Part shown: positions 25,377-34,186 of the stretch, in pieces | Layout of the letters: each line of letters starts with the position of its first letter | Numbering within the stretch: the first letter of the stretch is position 1 | Assembly (NCBI GenBank): GCA_965657545.1 | Contig: CBFHOG010000003.1 | Span: 62,001-126,000, forward strand | Length of the DNA: 64,000 nucleotides | Direction of reading: 5' to 3' | Source: UBA7446 sp965657545 | Lineage (GTDB): Bacteria > Bacteroidota > Bacteroidia > Flavobacteriales > Flavobacteriaceae | Translations under genes and position numbers: made by a program | The notes under the pieces: model-generated | Told to the model about the DNA's origin: nothing | Database searches by the model: none | The model's input: only the letters and a program-made list of their open reading frames with translations

Positions 25377-26312
25377 ATGAAAGTTACTATTGTAGGCGCC
25401 GGAAATGTAGGTGCCACTTGCGCAGATGCGATCGCTACGCAACGTATTGCCAGCGAAGTAGTGTTGCTAGATATCAAAGAAGGATTTGCGGAAGGCAAAG
25501 CCCTAGATATGATGCAAACCGCTACAACACTAGGTTTTAATACCAAAATTGTGGGTACCACAAACGATTATTCAAAAACAGCAAATAGCGATGTCGTAGT
25601 TATTACTTCTGGTATCCCACGAAAGCCAGGAATGACTCGTGAAGAGCTTATAGGTATTAACGCAGGAATAGTTCAAACGGTTTCTGAAAATGTTTTGGCA
25701 AACTCGCCAGAGGCTTTTATTGTAGTGGTGTCCAACCCTATGGATACCATGACCTATTTGGCACTGAAAAAAACAGGGTTGCCTAAAAACCGTATTATAG
25801 GTATGGGAGGTGCACTTGACAGTTCTCGTTTTAAAACCTATTTATCACTCGCCCTTGACAAACCTGCAAATGACATTCATGGAATGGTAATCGGAGGTCA
25901 CGGGGACACTACCATGATTCCACTCACGCGTTTGGCGTCTTATAACGGAATTCCCGTTTCTACCTTACTGGAAGCAGATGCACTTAAGCAAGTTGCTGCA
26001 GACACCATGGTAGGCGGAGCTACGCTAACCAAATTTTTAGGAACTTCTGCTTGGTATGCACCAGGTGCATCGGTTGCTTATTTGGTGGATAGTATTTTAA
26101 ATGATCAAAAACGCATTATTCCATGTTCCGTTTACCTTGAAGGAGAATACAACCAAGAGGATATTTGTATCGGTGTGCCTTGTGTCATTGGTCGTAACGG
26201 ATGGGAATCTATTGTAGATGTCAATCTAAACGAAGAAGAACAAGCAACATTTGATAAAAGTGCTACTGCCGTTCGCACCATGAATTCGGCGTTAGACAGT
26301 ATTCTTTCATAA
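25377..26312 (+). CDS. mdh: Malate dehydrogenase (LDH-like type)
   Basis: The 311-residue enzyme interconverts malate and oxaloacetate with NAD in the citrate cycle. The start is the ATG of MKVTIVGAGNVGATCA; a TTG eight codons upstream lies in the likely promoter TATTTTTG (25348-25355) and is rejected. The Rossmann GAGNVGA, the acidic Asp that binds the NAD ribose in LLDIKEG, the substrate loop RKPGMTREEL with the Arg pair that selects malate over lactate, VVSNPMD, and the catalytic GGHGDTTMIP are all present. It belongs to the tetrameric LDH-like MDH group common in Bacteroidota. It is followed by the secDF promoter. Confidence 0.96.
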   Translation: MKVTIVGAGNVGATCADAIATQRIASEVVLLDIKEGFAEGKALDMMQTATTLGFNTKIVGTTNDYSKTANSDVVVITSGIPRKPGMTREELIGINAGIVQTVSENVLANSPEAFIVVVSNPMDTMTYLALKKTGLPKNRIIGMGGALDSSRFKTYLSLALDKPANDIHGMVIGGHGDTTMIPLTRLASYNGIPVSTLLEADALKQVAADTMVGGATLTKFLGTSAWYAPGASVAYLVDSILNDQKRIIPCSVYLEGEYNQEDICIGVPCVIGRNGWESIVDVNLNEEEQATFDKSATAVRTMNSALDSILS

Positions 26313-26335
26313 TTTTTCATCCCTTTAATTAGGTA

Positions 26336-26366
26336 TTTGTTAATCAGGGCGGATACGTTATATTTG
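26336..26366 (+). promoter_or_regulatory. Bacteroidota-type promoter for secDF
   Basis: TTTG at 26336-26339 and TATATTTG at 26359-26366 are separated by 19 bases, a full match to the -33/-7 consensus TTTG-N17-23-TAnnTTTG. The likely start lies about 28 bases before the ATG. Confidence 0.7.
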
Positions 26367-26398
26367 CTCGTCTCATATGCGACACTAAATTCTATATC

Positions 26399-29344
26399 AT
26401 GCAGAATAACGGACTTATCAAACTCTTTACCGTTTTATTTGGCCTTGTCAGCCTTTACCAACTTTCATTCACCTTTGTTACATCAAAGATTGAGTCAGAC
26501 GCAAAAACCTTTGCACAAGCTTCGGTTAACCCAGATGACGCAAACTATTTTGCGTTAGTGGATATTGCCGAGCGAAACTATCTAGATTCCATTTCCAACG
26601 AAACCGCTTTTGGTTTTACATCTTATGGAACCGCCAAAGACCGCGAACTCAACAAAGGGCTCGACCTAAAAGGAGGTATCAATGTTATTTTGCAGGTTTC
26701 TGTTAAAGACATTTTAAAGGGATTAGCAGAAAACTCACGTAATCCATTGTTTAATCGTGCATTGGAAGATGCAGATGTATTACAGAAATCTTCTGATGAA
26801 ACATATGTAGAAAGTTTCTTTGAAGCATTTGACGCTTTGAAAGGAGACCAAAAATTAGCGAGTCCTGATATTTTTGCCAATCGTACTTTGAGTGATGATA
26901 TTAATTTTAATATGACTGATGAGGAGGTACAACCTATCATTCGTAGAAAAATTGATGCTTCAATTGTTTCAGCATTTGAGGTATTGCGTAAGCGTATCGA
27001 TAAGTTCGGGGTTACACAACCCAATATCCAACGTTTAGGGAACTCTGGTCGTATTTTGGTGGAGCTTCCTGGAGCGCGTGATGTAGAGCGTGTAAAAAAC
27101 CTTTTACAAAGTACGGCGCAATTGGAATTTTGGGAAACAGCATCTAACCAATCTTACGGCACATTTTTGGCACAAGCCAATGAACTACTCAAAACTGTTG
27201 TAGCAACCCAAAAAGAAGAAACTATTGAAGAAACTTCAGATATTGATGACTTACTTTCTGACGTTTCTGCACAGCAAGATTCCATAACTACAGTTGTAAA
27301 CCCCATTTACGATTACATAAAAGGTGCGGGTTATGCTGGCGGACCTGTATTGTTACAAGTGGATGCAAAAGACCAACCTATTTTGGAAGAATACTTGAAC
27401 CGTTCAGACGTTCGTGCATTACTTCCTGCTGATTTGCGTTTTACCAAATTTTTATGGGGAATTCCCGATGCACAAACCGATATAGTTGATTTATATGTGG
27501 TTAATGCAAACAGGTCTAACGAACCACCGCTAAGTGGAAGCGTAATTGTAGATGCATCCCAAACCTATGATCAACTTGGTGCGCCTGCTGTTTCCATGCA
27601 AATGAATGGAAAAGGGGCTCGTATTTGGGAAGATATGACAGGAAAAGCATTCCGTGAAGGTAGTAATATTGCCATTGTATTAGACGACGTGGTATATTCA
27701 GCACCGGGTGTTTCTAAAGGGGCTATTGCAGGTGGTCGTTCTGAAATTTCAGGTCAGTTTTCACTTAACGAAGCAATTGACTTGGCTAACGTTTTACGCG
27801 CAGGTAAACTTCCTGCTGCTGCCGAAATTATCCAATCTGAAATTGTTGGGCCATCACTAGGGCAAGAAGCGATTGAAAGTGGAATCAATTCCTTTGTGAT
27901 TGCGCTTCTTTTGGTATTGGCATGGATGATTTTTTATTATGGCCGTGCTGGATTATACGCCGATATTGCACTAACACTAAACATTGTTTTGATTTTTGGT
28001 ATTCTTGCTGGACTTGGTGCTGTTCTTACATTGCCTGGAATTGCAGGTATCGTACTTACCATCGGTATGTCGGTGGATGCTAACGTACTTATTTTTGAGC
28101 GTATTCGTGAAGAATTGGCAAAAGGTAAAGGTCAAAAACAAGCCGTCTCAGACGGATTTAAAAATGCCTTGTCTTCTATATTAGACGCGAATATCACCAC
28201 GGGTCTAACAGCGTTTATCTTATTTATTTTTGGAACAGGTCCAATTAAAGGATTTGCCACCACACTTCTTATTGGTATCGCTACTTCGCTTTGTACCGCC
28301 ATTTTTGTCACAAGACTCCTTGTTGACAGCCGAATTGGTAAGGGTTATTCGCTAGAGTTTGCTACCAAAGCCACTAAAAATCTTTTCCGCAATCTGTCTA
28401 TCACTTTCTTGAAAAAACGTGCTATCGCATATGTTATTTCGGGAATACTTATCACGGTAGGTGTTTTCTCTCTTTTCACAAAGGGGTTAAATCAAGGTGT
28501 TGATTTTGTAGGTGGACGTTCTTATACGGTTCGTTTTGAGCAGGCAGTAAATCCTTCTGATGCGCAAGCCCAATTGGTGTCACTATTGGGAAGTGCCGAG
28601 GCCAAAACTTTTGGTGAGGACAATCAGCTTAAAATTACCACGAACTTTAAAGTTGATGTAGAAGGAACTGAAGTAGATAACGAAATTCAAGAAGCTTTAT
28701 ACAGCGGTCTTTCATCGTACTTACCACAAAATTTATCTTACGATGACTTCGTAAATGGTGCGGAAGATAAGCAAGTGGGGATTATGTCGTCTATAAAAGT
28801 AGGGCCGACTATCGCTGATGATATCAAGAAGAATTCTTTCTTGGCGGTATTTGGGTCTCTCATTGTGGTTTTCCTTTACATCTTATTGCGTTTCCGTAAG
28901 TGGCAATATTCACTTGGTGCGGTAGCTGCCGTTTTCCACGATGTACTCATTGTACTGGGTGTATTTTCAATTACATATACCTTTATGCCATTTAGCATGG
29001 AAATCAATCAAGCATTTATTGCTGCCGTTCTTACTGTAATTGGATATTCACTAAACGATACCGTGGTAGTGTTTGACCGTATTCGTGAATTTACACGCCT
29101 TCATACGTCTTGGGAAAGTAACAAAATTGTAAATAGTGCACTTAACAGCACCTTAAGCCGAACAATCAATACGTCACTTACTACCTTGGTGGTACTATTG
29201 GCTATATTTATTTTCGGTGGTGAAGCGATTCGTGGATTTATGTTCGCACTGATTGTAGGTGTGCTTGTAGGTACTTATTCATCGTTGTTTATTGCAACGC
29301 CCGTCATGTTTGATACATCTAAAAAGAACAAGGCAAACAGTTAA
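26399..29344 (+). CDS. secDF: SecDF protein-export subunit (fused SecD and SecF)
   Basis: The 981-residue membrane protein combines SecD (roughly residues 1-650) and SecF (about 675-981) in one chain. Twelve membrane segments are expected, with large periplasmic domains. Landmarks are LDLKGGINVILQV after the first helix, the P1 domain, IGMSVDANVLIFERIREEL in the SecD helices and, in SecF, GVDFVGGRSYTV and YSLNDTVVVFDRIRE. The charged residues that carry the proton in these helices (Asp/Arg) are present. SecDF uses the proton-motive force to pull preproteins out of SecYEG. Fusion is usual in Bacteroidota and Bacillus. The gene converges on lgt and shares stop codons with it. Confidence 0.95.
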   Translation: MQNNGLIKLFTVLFGLVSLYQLSFTFVTSKIESDAKTFAQASVNPDDANYFALVDIAERNYLDSISNETAFGFTSYGTAKDRELNKGLDLKGGINVILQVSVKDILKGLAENSRNPLFNRALEDADVLQKSSDETYVESFFEAFDALKGDQKLASPDIFANRTLSDDINFNMTDEEVQPIIRRKIDASIVSAFEVLRKRIDKFGVTQPNIQRLGNSGRILVELPGARDVERVKNLLQSTAQLEFWETASNQSYGTFLAQANELLKTVVATQKEETIEETSDIDDLLSDVSAQQDSITTVVNPIYDYIKGAGYAGGPVLLQVDAKDQPILEEYLNRSDVRALLPADLRFTKFLWGIPDAQTDIVDLYVVNANRSNEPPLSGSVIVDASQTYDQLGAPAVSMQMNGKGARIWEDMTGKAFREGSNIAIVLDDVVYSAPGVSKGAIAGGRSEISGQFSLNEAIDLANVLRAGKLPAAAEIIQSEIVGPSLGQEAIESGINSFVIALLLVLAWMIFYYGRAGLYADIALTLNIVLIFGILAGLGAVLTLPGIAGIVLTIGMSVDANVLIFERIREELAKGKGQKQAVSDGFKNALSSILDANITTGLTAFILFIFGTGPIKGFATTLLIGIATSLCTAIFVTRLLVDSRIGKGYSLEFATKATKNLFRNLSITFLKKRAIAYVISGILITVGVFSLFTKGLNQGVDFVGGRSYTVRFEQAVNPSDAQAQLVSLLGSAEAKTFGEDNQLKITTNFKVDVEGTEVDNEIQEALYSGLSSYLPQNLSYDDFVNGAEDKQVGIMSSIKVGPTIADDIKKNSFLAVFGSLIVVFLYILLRFRKWQYSLGAVAAVFHDVLIVLGVFSITYTFMPFSMEINQAFIAAVLTVIGYSLNDTVVVFDRIREFTRLHTSWESNKIVNSALNSTLSRTINTSLTTLVVLLAIFIFGGEAIRGFMFALIVGVLVGTYSSLFIATPVMFDTSKKNKANS

Positions 29345-29361
29345 ACGTTTGCCTTATTTTT
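29330..29361. terminator. Bidirectional terminator shared by secDF and lgt
   Basis: The 9-bp stem aaggcaaac / gtttgcctt (29330-29338 with 29347-29355) is followed by attttta on the + strand. The loop holds ttaa, which supplies the TAA stop of both converging genes. Confidence 0.75.
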
Positions 29362-30174
29362 ATAAGATAATGCCATTACGACTAACCCCATAAGAATAAG
29401 CGGGATACTAAGCCATTGGCCTGTTGAGAGGTAACCTAAGTTTTCTCCAAAACCACCTTGACTTTCTTTCACAAATTCTGCTATAAAGCGCACACTAAAA
29501 AGCAAGCTAAAAAAAGCACCTATTAAGAAGCCTTTTTGGTTTCGCTTTTGGGTGTTTTTGTAAATTAAAAAGAGGATTATAAACACAATTAAGTACCCTA
29601 AAGATTCATATAGTTGAACGGGGTGTCTAGGTAGCGTTTCTCCGTTATTTTTAAATACAACGCCAAAACTACTCCCTGTATATTTTCCAACAATTTCAGA
29701 GTTGAAAAAGTTTCCAATACGAATAAAAACGCCACCAAACGCAACTGTAATGGCAACTCGGTCTAAAAGCCAAAGCATAGACCCATATTTGTATTTCTTG
29801 GTGTATAAGTAAAGTGCAGATAAAATACCTACCACAGCCCCGTGGCTTGCTAAACCTCTAAAACCAACAAATTTCCACCCTTCTTCTGTGATTTTTACAG
29901 GTAAAATAATTTCGAGTAGGTTGTTTTGAAAATAATCCCAATTATAGAAAAACACTTCGCCAAGACGTGCGCCAACAAGTGTTCCAACCACCATATACAT
30001 CAATAGTGGATCTAAATACTCTAAAGAGATTCCTTCTTTTTTGTACATGAATTTCATCAAGTATAGTCCAGATGCAAAGGCAATAACAAACATCAAACTG
30101 TAGTAGTAAACATTAAAACTGCCAAGACTTATGGCTACTGGGTCGGGTGCCCACAAAAATTTGAGTGCTAACAT
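29341..30174 (-). CDS. lgt: Prolipoprotein diacylglyceryl transferase
   Basis: The 277-residue integral membrane enzyme transfers diacylglycerol from phosphatidylglycerol to the lipobox Cys of prolipoproteins, the first step of lipoprotein maturation. It has seven hydrophobic segments, the essential His in SHGAVVGILSAL, and the Lgt signature RIGNFFNSEIVGKYT with RHPVQLYES. Several lipoproteins in this window would be substrates. It is the last gene of a minus-strand run folE-cysS-yidD-lgt (37-base gap from yidD). The final 4 bases overlap the end of secDF on the other strand. Confidence 0.95.
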   Translation of the reverse strand: MLALKFLWAPDPVAISLGSFNVYYYSLMFVIAFASGLYLMKFMYKKEGISLEYLDPLLMYMVVGTLVGARLGEVFFYNWDYFQNNLLEIILPVKITEEGWKFVGFRGLASHGAVVGILSALYLYTKKYKYGSMLWLLDRVAITVAFGGVFIRIGNFFNSEIVGKYTGSSFGVVFKNNGETLPRHPVQLYESLGYLIVFIILFLIYKNTQKRNQKGFLIGAFFSLLFSVRFIAEFVKESQGGFGENLGYLSTGQWLSIPLILMGLVVMALSYKNKANV

Positions 30175-30211
30175 GAGATTTTATTTGTGTTAAAGATACA
30201 GTAAAAATAAC

Positions 30212-30436
30212 CTACTCGGGAACAGGGTCGTGACCTTGCCCGCCCCACGGATGGCATTTACTTATGCGCTTGATTGCTAACAAAGTACCTCTCCAAAGGC
30301 CGTGTTTTTGTAAGGCAACTAGGCTGTATTGAGAACAGGTAGGGTGGAACCTACATGACGATGGTAGCAGTGGGGATATAAGGATTTGGTAGAAACGAAT
30401 AAGGATAATAAAAGGTAAAACAAGCACCTTTTTCAT
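30212..30436 (-). CDS. yidD: Membrane protein insertion efficiency factor YidD
   Basis: The 74-residue protein has an N-terminal hydrophobic/amphipathic segment (VLPFIILIRFYQILISPLL) and the YidD core SCRFHPTCSQYS, KHGLWRGT, ISKCHPWGGQGHDPVP. It is a peripheral membrane protein that helps YidC-dependent insertion. The start codon overlaps the cysS stop (ATGA). In many bacteria yidD lies with rpmH-rnpA-yidC; here it is instead coupled to cysS, as is seen elsewhere in Bacteroidota. Confidence 0.93.
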   Translation of the reverse strand: MKKVLVLPFIILIRFYQILISPLLPSSCRFHPTCSQYSLVALQKHGLWRGTLLAIKRISKCHPWGGQGHDPVPE

Positions 30437-31911
30437 GACGAAAGTCCGTAAGTAGTGCCGTCTTTTCCATCATTTAGTTGAATGCCTTTTGCTAAAAGTT
30501 CATCACGAATTCTGTCGGCGGTAGCAAAATCTTTATTGGAACGCGCTTGCTCACGTAAATCGATAAGCACTGATAGGGCTTTGTCCAAATACGTGTCTTC
30601 GTTTTGATCAGAAACTAAAGTTAAACCTAATACGTCAAGCACAAAATGATGTACTGCTTTGTGGAGTTTTTCCAGATCGGATTTTGTAAGCGTGTCTTCG
30701 CCTTGCTTCACACGATGAATGAGTTTAACCGTTTCAAATAGTTGTGCGATTAGAATTGGACTGTTAAAATCGTCGTTCATTGCATCGTAATAGCTACTGA
30801 TATACGAATTTACATCTACGCTACTTTTATTACTCATTGGTAAATCCGCAAGTAATTCAATGCCTTGAATTAAGCGTTTATACCCTTTTTCTGAGGCTTC
30901 TAATGCATCGTTGCTTAAATCCAAAATACTGCGGTAGTGTGCTTGTAACATAAAAAAGCGTGCTACATCCGGAGAAAATGCTTTGGATAATATGGGAGTT
31001 GACCCATTAAAAAGTTCGTTTGGCAGTATATTATTCCCTGTGGATTTAGCCATTTTTTTGCCGTTGAGCGTTAGCATATTGGCATGCATCCATGTATTGA
31101 CAGGACTTTTTTGGTTTATTGCTTCGGCTTGTGCAATTTCACATTCGTGGTGTGGAAACTTTAAATCCATACCGCCTCCGTGAATGTCAAACTGCTCTCC
31201 CAAATACTTTGTGCTCATAGCAGTACATTCCAAGTGCCAACCTGGAAAACCATCTCCCCATGGAGAAGGCCAGCGCATAATGTGTTGTGGCTCAGCTTTT
31301 TTCCAAAGGGCAAAATCTTGTGGCGAACGTTTATCGCTTTGACCTGAAAGCGATCGTGTGTTATGAATCATATCCTCCAATTTCCTACCACTAAGAATGC
31401 CGTAGTTGTTGGAGGTGTTATATTTTTTAACATCAAAATAAACAGAGCCGTTGACTTCGTACGCCAATCCAGATGCAAGAATGCCTTTAACAATTTCAAT
31501 TTGCTCGATGATATGCCCTGTTGCAGTAGGCTCGATGTTTGGAGGAAGTGTGTTAAATGCTGCCAAGGTTTGATGAAAATCCACAGTATAGCGTTGAACC
31601 ACTTCCATAGGTTCAATACGTTCTAGTCTTGCTTTTTTGGATATTCGGTCTTCACCTTCATCTGCGTCGTGTTCTAAGTGACCTGCATCGGTTATGTTTC
31701 GTACATAACGTACAGAATAGCCCAAATGCTTTAAGTAACGATATACCAAATCGAATGAGATAAACGTACGGCAATTACCTAAGTGAACATTGCTATACAC
31801 CGTTGGTCCACATACATACATACCCACATGTTTGTCTTCAATGGGTGTAAATAGCTCTTTTTTTCCGCTTAGCGAATTAAAAATGTGCAAAGGTGTTGTA
31901 ATGTCACTCAT
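30433..31911 (-). CDS. cysS: Cysteinyl-tRNA synthetase
   Basis: The 492-residue class I synthetase has the HIGH-equivalent in CGPTVYSNVHLGN (with the zinc-binding Cys), GWHLECTAMS, the zinc-ligand region HGGGMDLKFPHHECEIAQ, and the KMSKS-equivalent GKKMAKSTGN. The C-terminal helical anticodon-binding segment ends DDPT-like KDGTTYGL. It charges tRNA-Cys. It starts 3 bases after the folE stop and overlaps yidD by 4 bases. All hallmarks of an active enzyme are present and its length is normal (about 460-500). Confidence 0.96.
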   Translation of the reverse strand: MSDITTPLHIFNSLSGKKELFTPIEDKHVGMYVCGPTVYSNVHLGNCRTFISFDLVYRYLKHLGYSVRYVRNITDAGHLEHDADEGEDRISKKARLERIEPMEVVQRYTVDFHQTLAAFNTLPPNIEPTATGHIIEQIEIVKGILASGLAYEVNGSVYFDVKKYNTSNNYGILSGRKLEDMIHNTRSLSGQSDKRSPQDFALWKKAEPQHIMRWPSPWGDGFPGWHLECTAMSTKYLGEQFDIHGGGMDLKFPHHECEIAQAEAINQKSPVNTWMHANMLTLNGKKMAKSTGNNILPNELFNGSTPILSKAFSPDVARFFMLQAHYRSILDLSNDALEASEKGYKRLIQGIELLADLPMSNKSSVDVNSYISSYYDAMNDDFNSPILIAQLFETVKLIHRVKQGEDTLTKSDLEKLHKAVHHFVLDVLGLTLVSDQNEDTYLDKALSVLIDLREQARSNKDFATADRIRDELLAKGIQLNDGKDGTTYGLSS

Positions 31912-31914
31912 ATG

Positions 31915-32598
31915 CTAAAACGAAGTGTCAAGGTTGAGGTATCCCAAAAACTCTTTTCTGACTTCGGCTTTTTTGAAAGCTCCGCCAAACTCAGCCGTTA
32001 CTGTGCTGCTGTCTATATCGCGAATACCTCGTGCATTTACACAAAGGTGCTTGGCATCAATTACGCATGCTACGTCTTTGGTGTTTAACACTTCTTGTAA
32101 GGCTTTAACGACCTGAATTGTTAGTCGCTCTTGCACTTGTGGGCGTTTGGCAAAATAGTCCACCAAGCGGTTCATTTTAGAAAGCCCCACAACGGTTCCG
32201 TTAGAAATGTAGGCTACATGTGCTTTGCCAACAATTGGAAGCAAATGATGCTCACAAGTAGAGTAGAGGGTGATATTTTTTTCCACCAACATTTCTCCGT
32301 ACTTGTATTTGTTGTCAAAAGTAGATGCGCTGGGTTTATTGTCAGGATGCAGTCCAGCAAAAAGTTCGTTTACAAACATTTTGGCAACTCTTTTTGCTGT
32401 TCCTTTAAGGCTATCGTCTGTAAGATCCATACCCAAGGTTTCTAAAATGCGTGTAACATCTTTTTCAATGCGCACAATTTTTTCATTGTTTGACATTTCA
32501 AAAGCATCGTCTCGCAGCGGAGTCTCGATATTTCCACTCAGGTGATCATCATCATTGATGTCCTCCAAAGTTTCTTTTAGTAGTTTGTCAAATTTCAT
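31915..32598 (-). CDS. folE: GTP cyclohydrolase I
   Basis: The 227-residue enzyme makes 7,8-dihydroneopterin triphosphate from GTP, the first step to folate (the downstream folP at 43597 acts later in the same pathway). The zinc site is intact: STCEHHLLPI (Cys and His) and AKHLCVNARGI (the second Cys). GLSKMNRLVDYFAKRPQVQE is the usual substrate segment. An extra 50-residue acidic N-terminus is present, common in the family. A TATCTTTG element at 32618-32625 on the minus strand is a likely -7 box. It is the first gene of the folE-cysS-yidD-lgt run. Confidence 0.95.
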   Translation of the reverse strand: MKFDKLLKETLEDINDDDHLSGNIETPLRDDAFEMSNNEKIVRIEKDVTRILETLGMDLTDDSLKGTAKRVAKMFVNELFAGLHPDNKPSASTFDNKYKYGEMLVEKNITLYSTCEHHLLPIVGKAHVAYISNGTVVGLSKMNRLVDYFAKRPQVQERLTIQVVKALQEVLNTKDVACVIDAKHLCVNARGIRDIDSSTVTAEFGGAFKKAEVRKEFLGYLNLDTSF

Positions 32599-32650
32599 AG
32601 CACCTTTATATAAGTGGCAAAGATACTACATTCGTAAAAATTAGTTTTTA

Positions 32651-34183
32651 TTAGAAGCGTACATTATATGTTAACGATACATTTCCCGTTTGTTGTTGTA
32701 CGTTAAAAGAATCGGTTAGCCCAATAGCATAAAGTTGTTGTTTAAAATCTTGATTTACTTTTGTGTACGTAAGGTCTAGAGAGGCGTTTCCAAATCGAAT
32801 TCCAGTACCTAGAGCAAAACCACTTCTGTCTGTCATTAATTGATTGTTCTTATAGGGAGTTTGTTCAAACCAATATCCTGCTCGAAAGCTGATATCTCCA
32901 AATCGTGTTTCACCACCAGCTCTTAAAAATGCAGCTTTTTCTAAATTATTGGTGATGTCGTTGTTCAAGTAATCAAAAGTGTTGCTGTTATCATCTACTT
33001 TTGTAGTAGTGTAATCTTTTAATCCGTAATCAACACTTAAAAGGCCATTAGTTCCAAAAACAAGTGCCATACTTCCCTGTAATATTGAAGGCGTTTTGAG
33101 GTTATATGGTGCTAAGACGTTAATAACGTTTGGATACATGGAGCGCCCAAAGGAACCTTCCAATTCACGATTATATCTTACATCTAACGCCTCGGAGTAT
33201 TCTTCTTCAATCTCATAGTATGTTGGACTTGTATAATTCAACCCCAATCGCAATATATCAGAAGCCTTATAAAGTGCCCCTAATTGAAGGGAAACTCCAG
33301 TTCCAAAACTTTTTAAATCTTGGATGTAGTCAACTTGATCTAAAAAGGAATTGCCATTTTCGTATTTGTCAGAAGTAGATTTTCGTTGTGTGTAATCAAT
33401 GGTATAGATGTTGATGTTCACTCCTAAAGATAATTTTTCCAAATATCTACCACTAAAATTTAATGTGTACTTACGTTGTCCACCACTAGTTTGTAAATCG
33501 TGAATTTGGTTGATGCCTGAGCTTTTGTCGTCAACATATCCATAATAAGGGGCTTCATTATCTGGAGTATAATAATTGATAACACCTGTTGCATATGCCA
33601 TATAGGTGCGTTGCGCATCTGCGCCTATACTGGCTAAATCTGCATATTCCGTATTAGTATTCCTGTTAAAGTTATAAGTGCTGAAAGGAATATTTCTGTC
33701 TAAAGTTGCTCCTGCAATTTCGAGAAAGTAGTCTGCTAAACCACGTTGAGTATTTATTCCTTGTGCATATACATTTTTATTAAAATTATTTACCAGTTGG
33801 GTATTAAACCCAAAAGCAATTTTGTCCCAATCACTATTTTGGTTGGCAAATAAAAGTACAAATCCTGCCTGGCCAACATCAAAGGAGTTGGTTTCCTTAG
33901 ATTTTATATCATTAAAATAAGTGTTATTCGTTTTATACGTTTGTAACCCTATGGTCATGCCAGCCTCATTGAATGAAAATACAGTAGAGGATGCAGGATT
34001 GTTGCTTATGGCTGATAAATCACCACCTAATGCACCAAATGCACCCGCTAGGGCTTTGTATCGAGCTGAACCATGAAGTTCCTCTGTAGTGTAGTGTACA
34101 ATATCGTGTAGCTCTTGACCTTGCAAAAACATTCCAAATAAGGCACAAGAAAGCACCCATGTATTATTTATAAACTTTTTCAT
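32651..34183 (-). CDS. OmpP1/FadL-type outer-membrane beta-barrel transporter
   Basis: The 510-residue protein starts with a signal peptide (to about residue 23, LQGQ). The mature N-terminus contains GSARYKALAGAFGALGGDLSAISNNPAS, the diagnostic hatch/plug region of OmpP1/FadL/TodX-type porins, followed by alternating-pattern beta strands and a C-terminal barrel strand ending SLTYNVRF with Phe at the end. It may import hydrophobic compounds. It lies 3 bases downstream of the unusual lipoprotein gene (34187) and is therefore probably co-transcribed with it. The ligand cannot be read from sequence. Confidence 0.88.
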   Translation of the reverse strand: MKKFINNTWVLSCALFGMFLQGQELHDIVHYTTEELHGSARYKALAGAFGALGGDLSAISNNPASSTVFSFNEAGMTIGLQTYKTNNTYFNDIKSKETNSFDVGQAGFVLLFANQNSDWDKIAFGFNTQLVNNFNKNVYAQGINTQRGLADYFLEIAGATLDRNIPFSTYNFNRNTNTEYADLASIGADAQRTYMAYATGVINYYTPDNEAPYYGYVDDKSSGINQIHDLQTSGGQRKYTLNFSGRYLEKLSLGVNINIYTIDYTQRKSTSDKYENGNSFLDQVDYIQDLKSFGTGVSLQLGALYKASDILRLGLNYTSPTYYEIEEEYSEALDVRYNRELEGSFGRSMYPNVINVLAPYNLKTPSILQGSMALVFGTNGLLSVDYGLKDYTTTKVDDNSNTFDYLNNDITNNLEKAAFLRAGGETRFGDISFRAGYWFEQTPYKNNQLMTDRSGFALGTGIRFGNASLDLTYTKVNQDFKQQLYAIGLTDSFNVQQQTGNVSLTYNVRF

Positions 34184-34186
34184 AAT

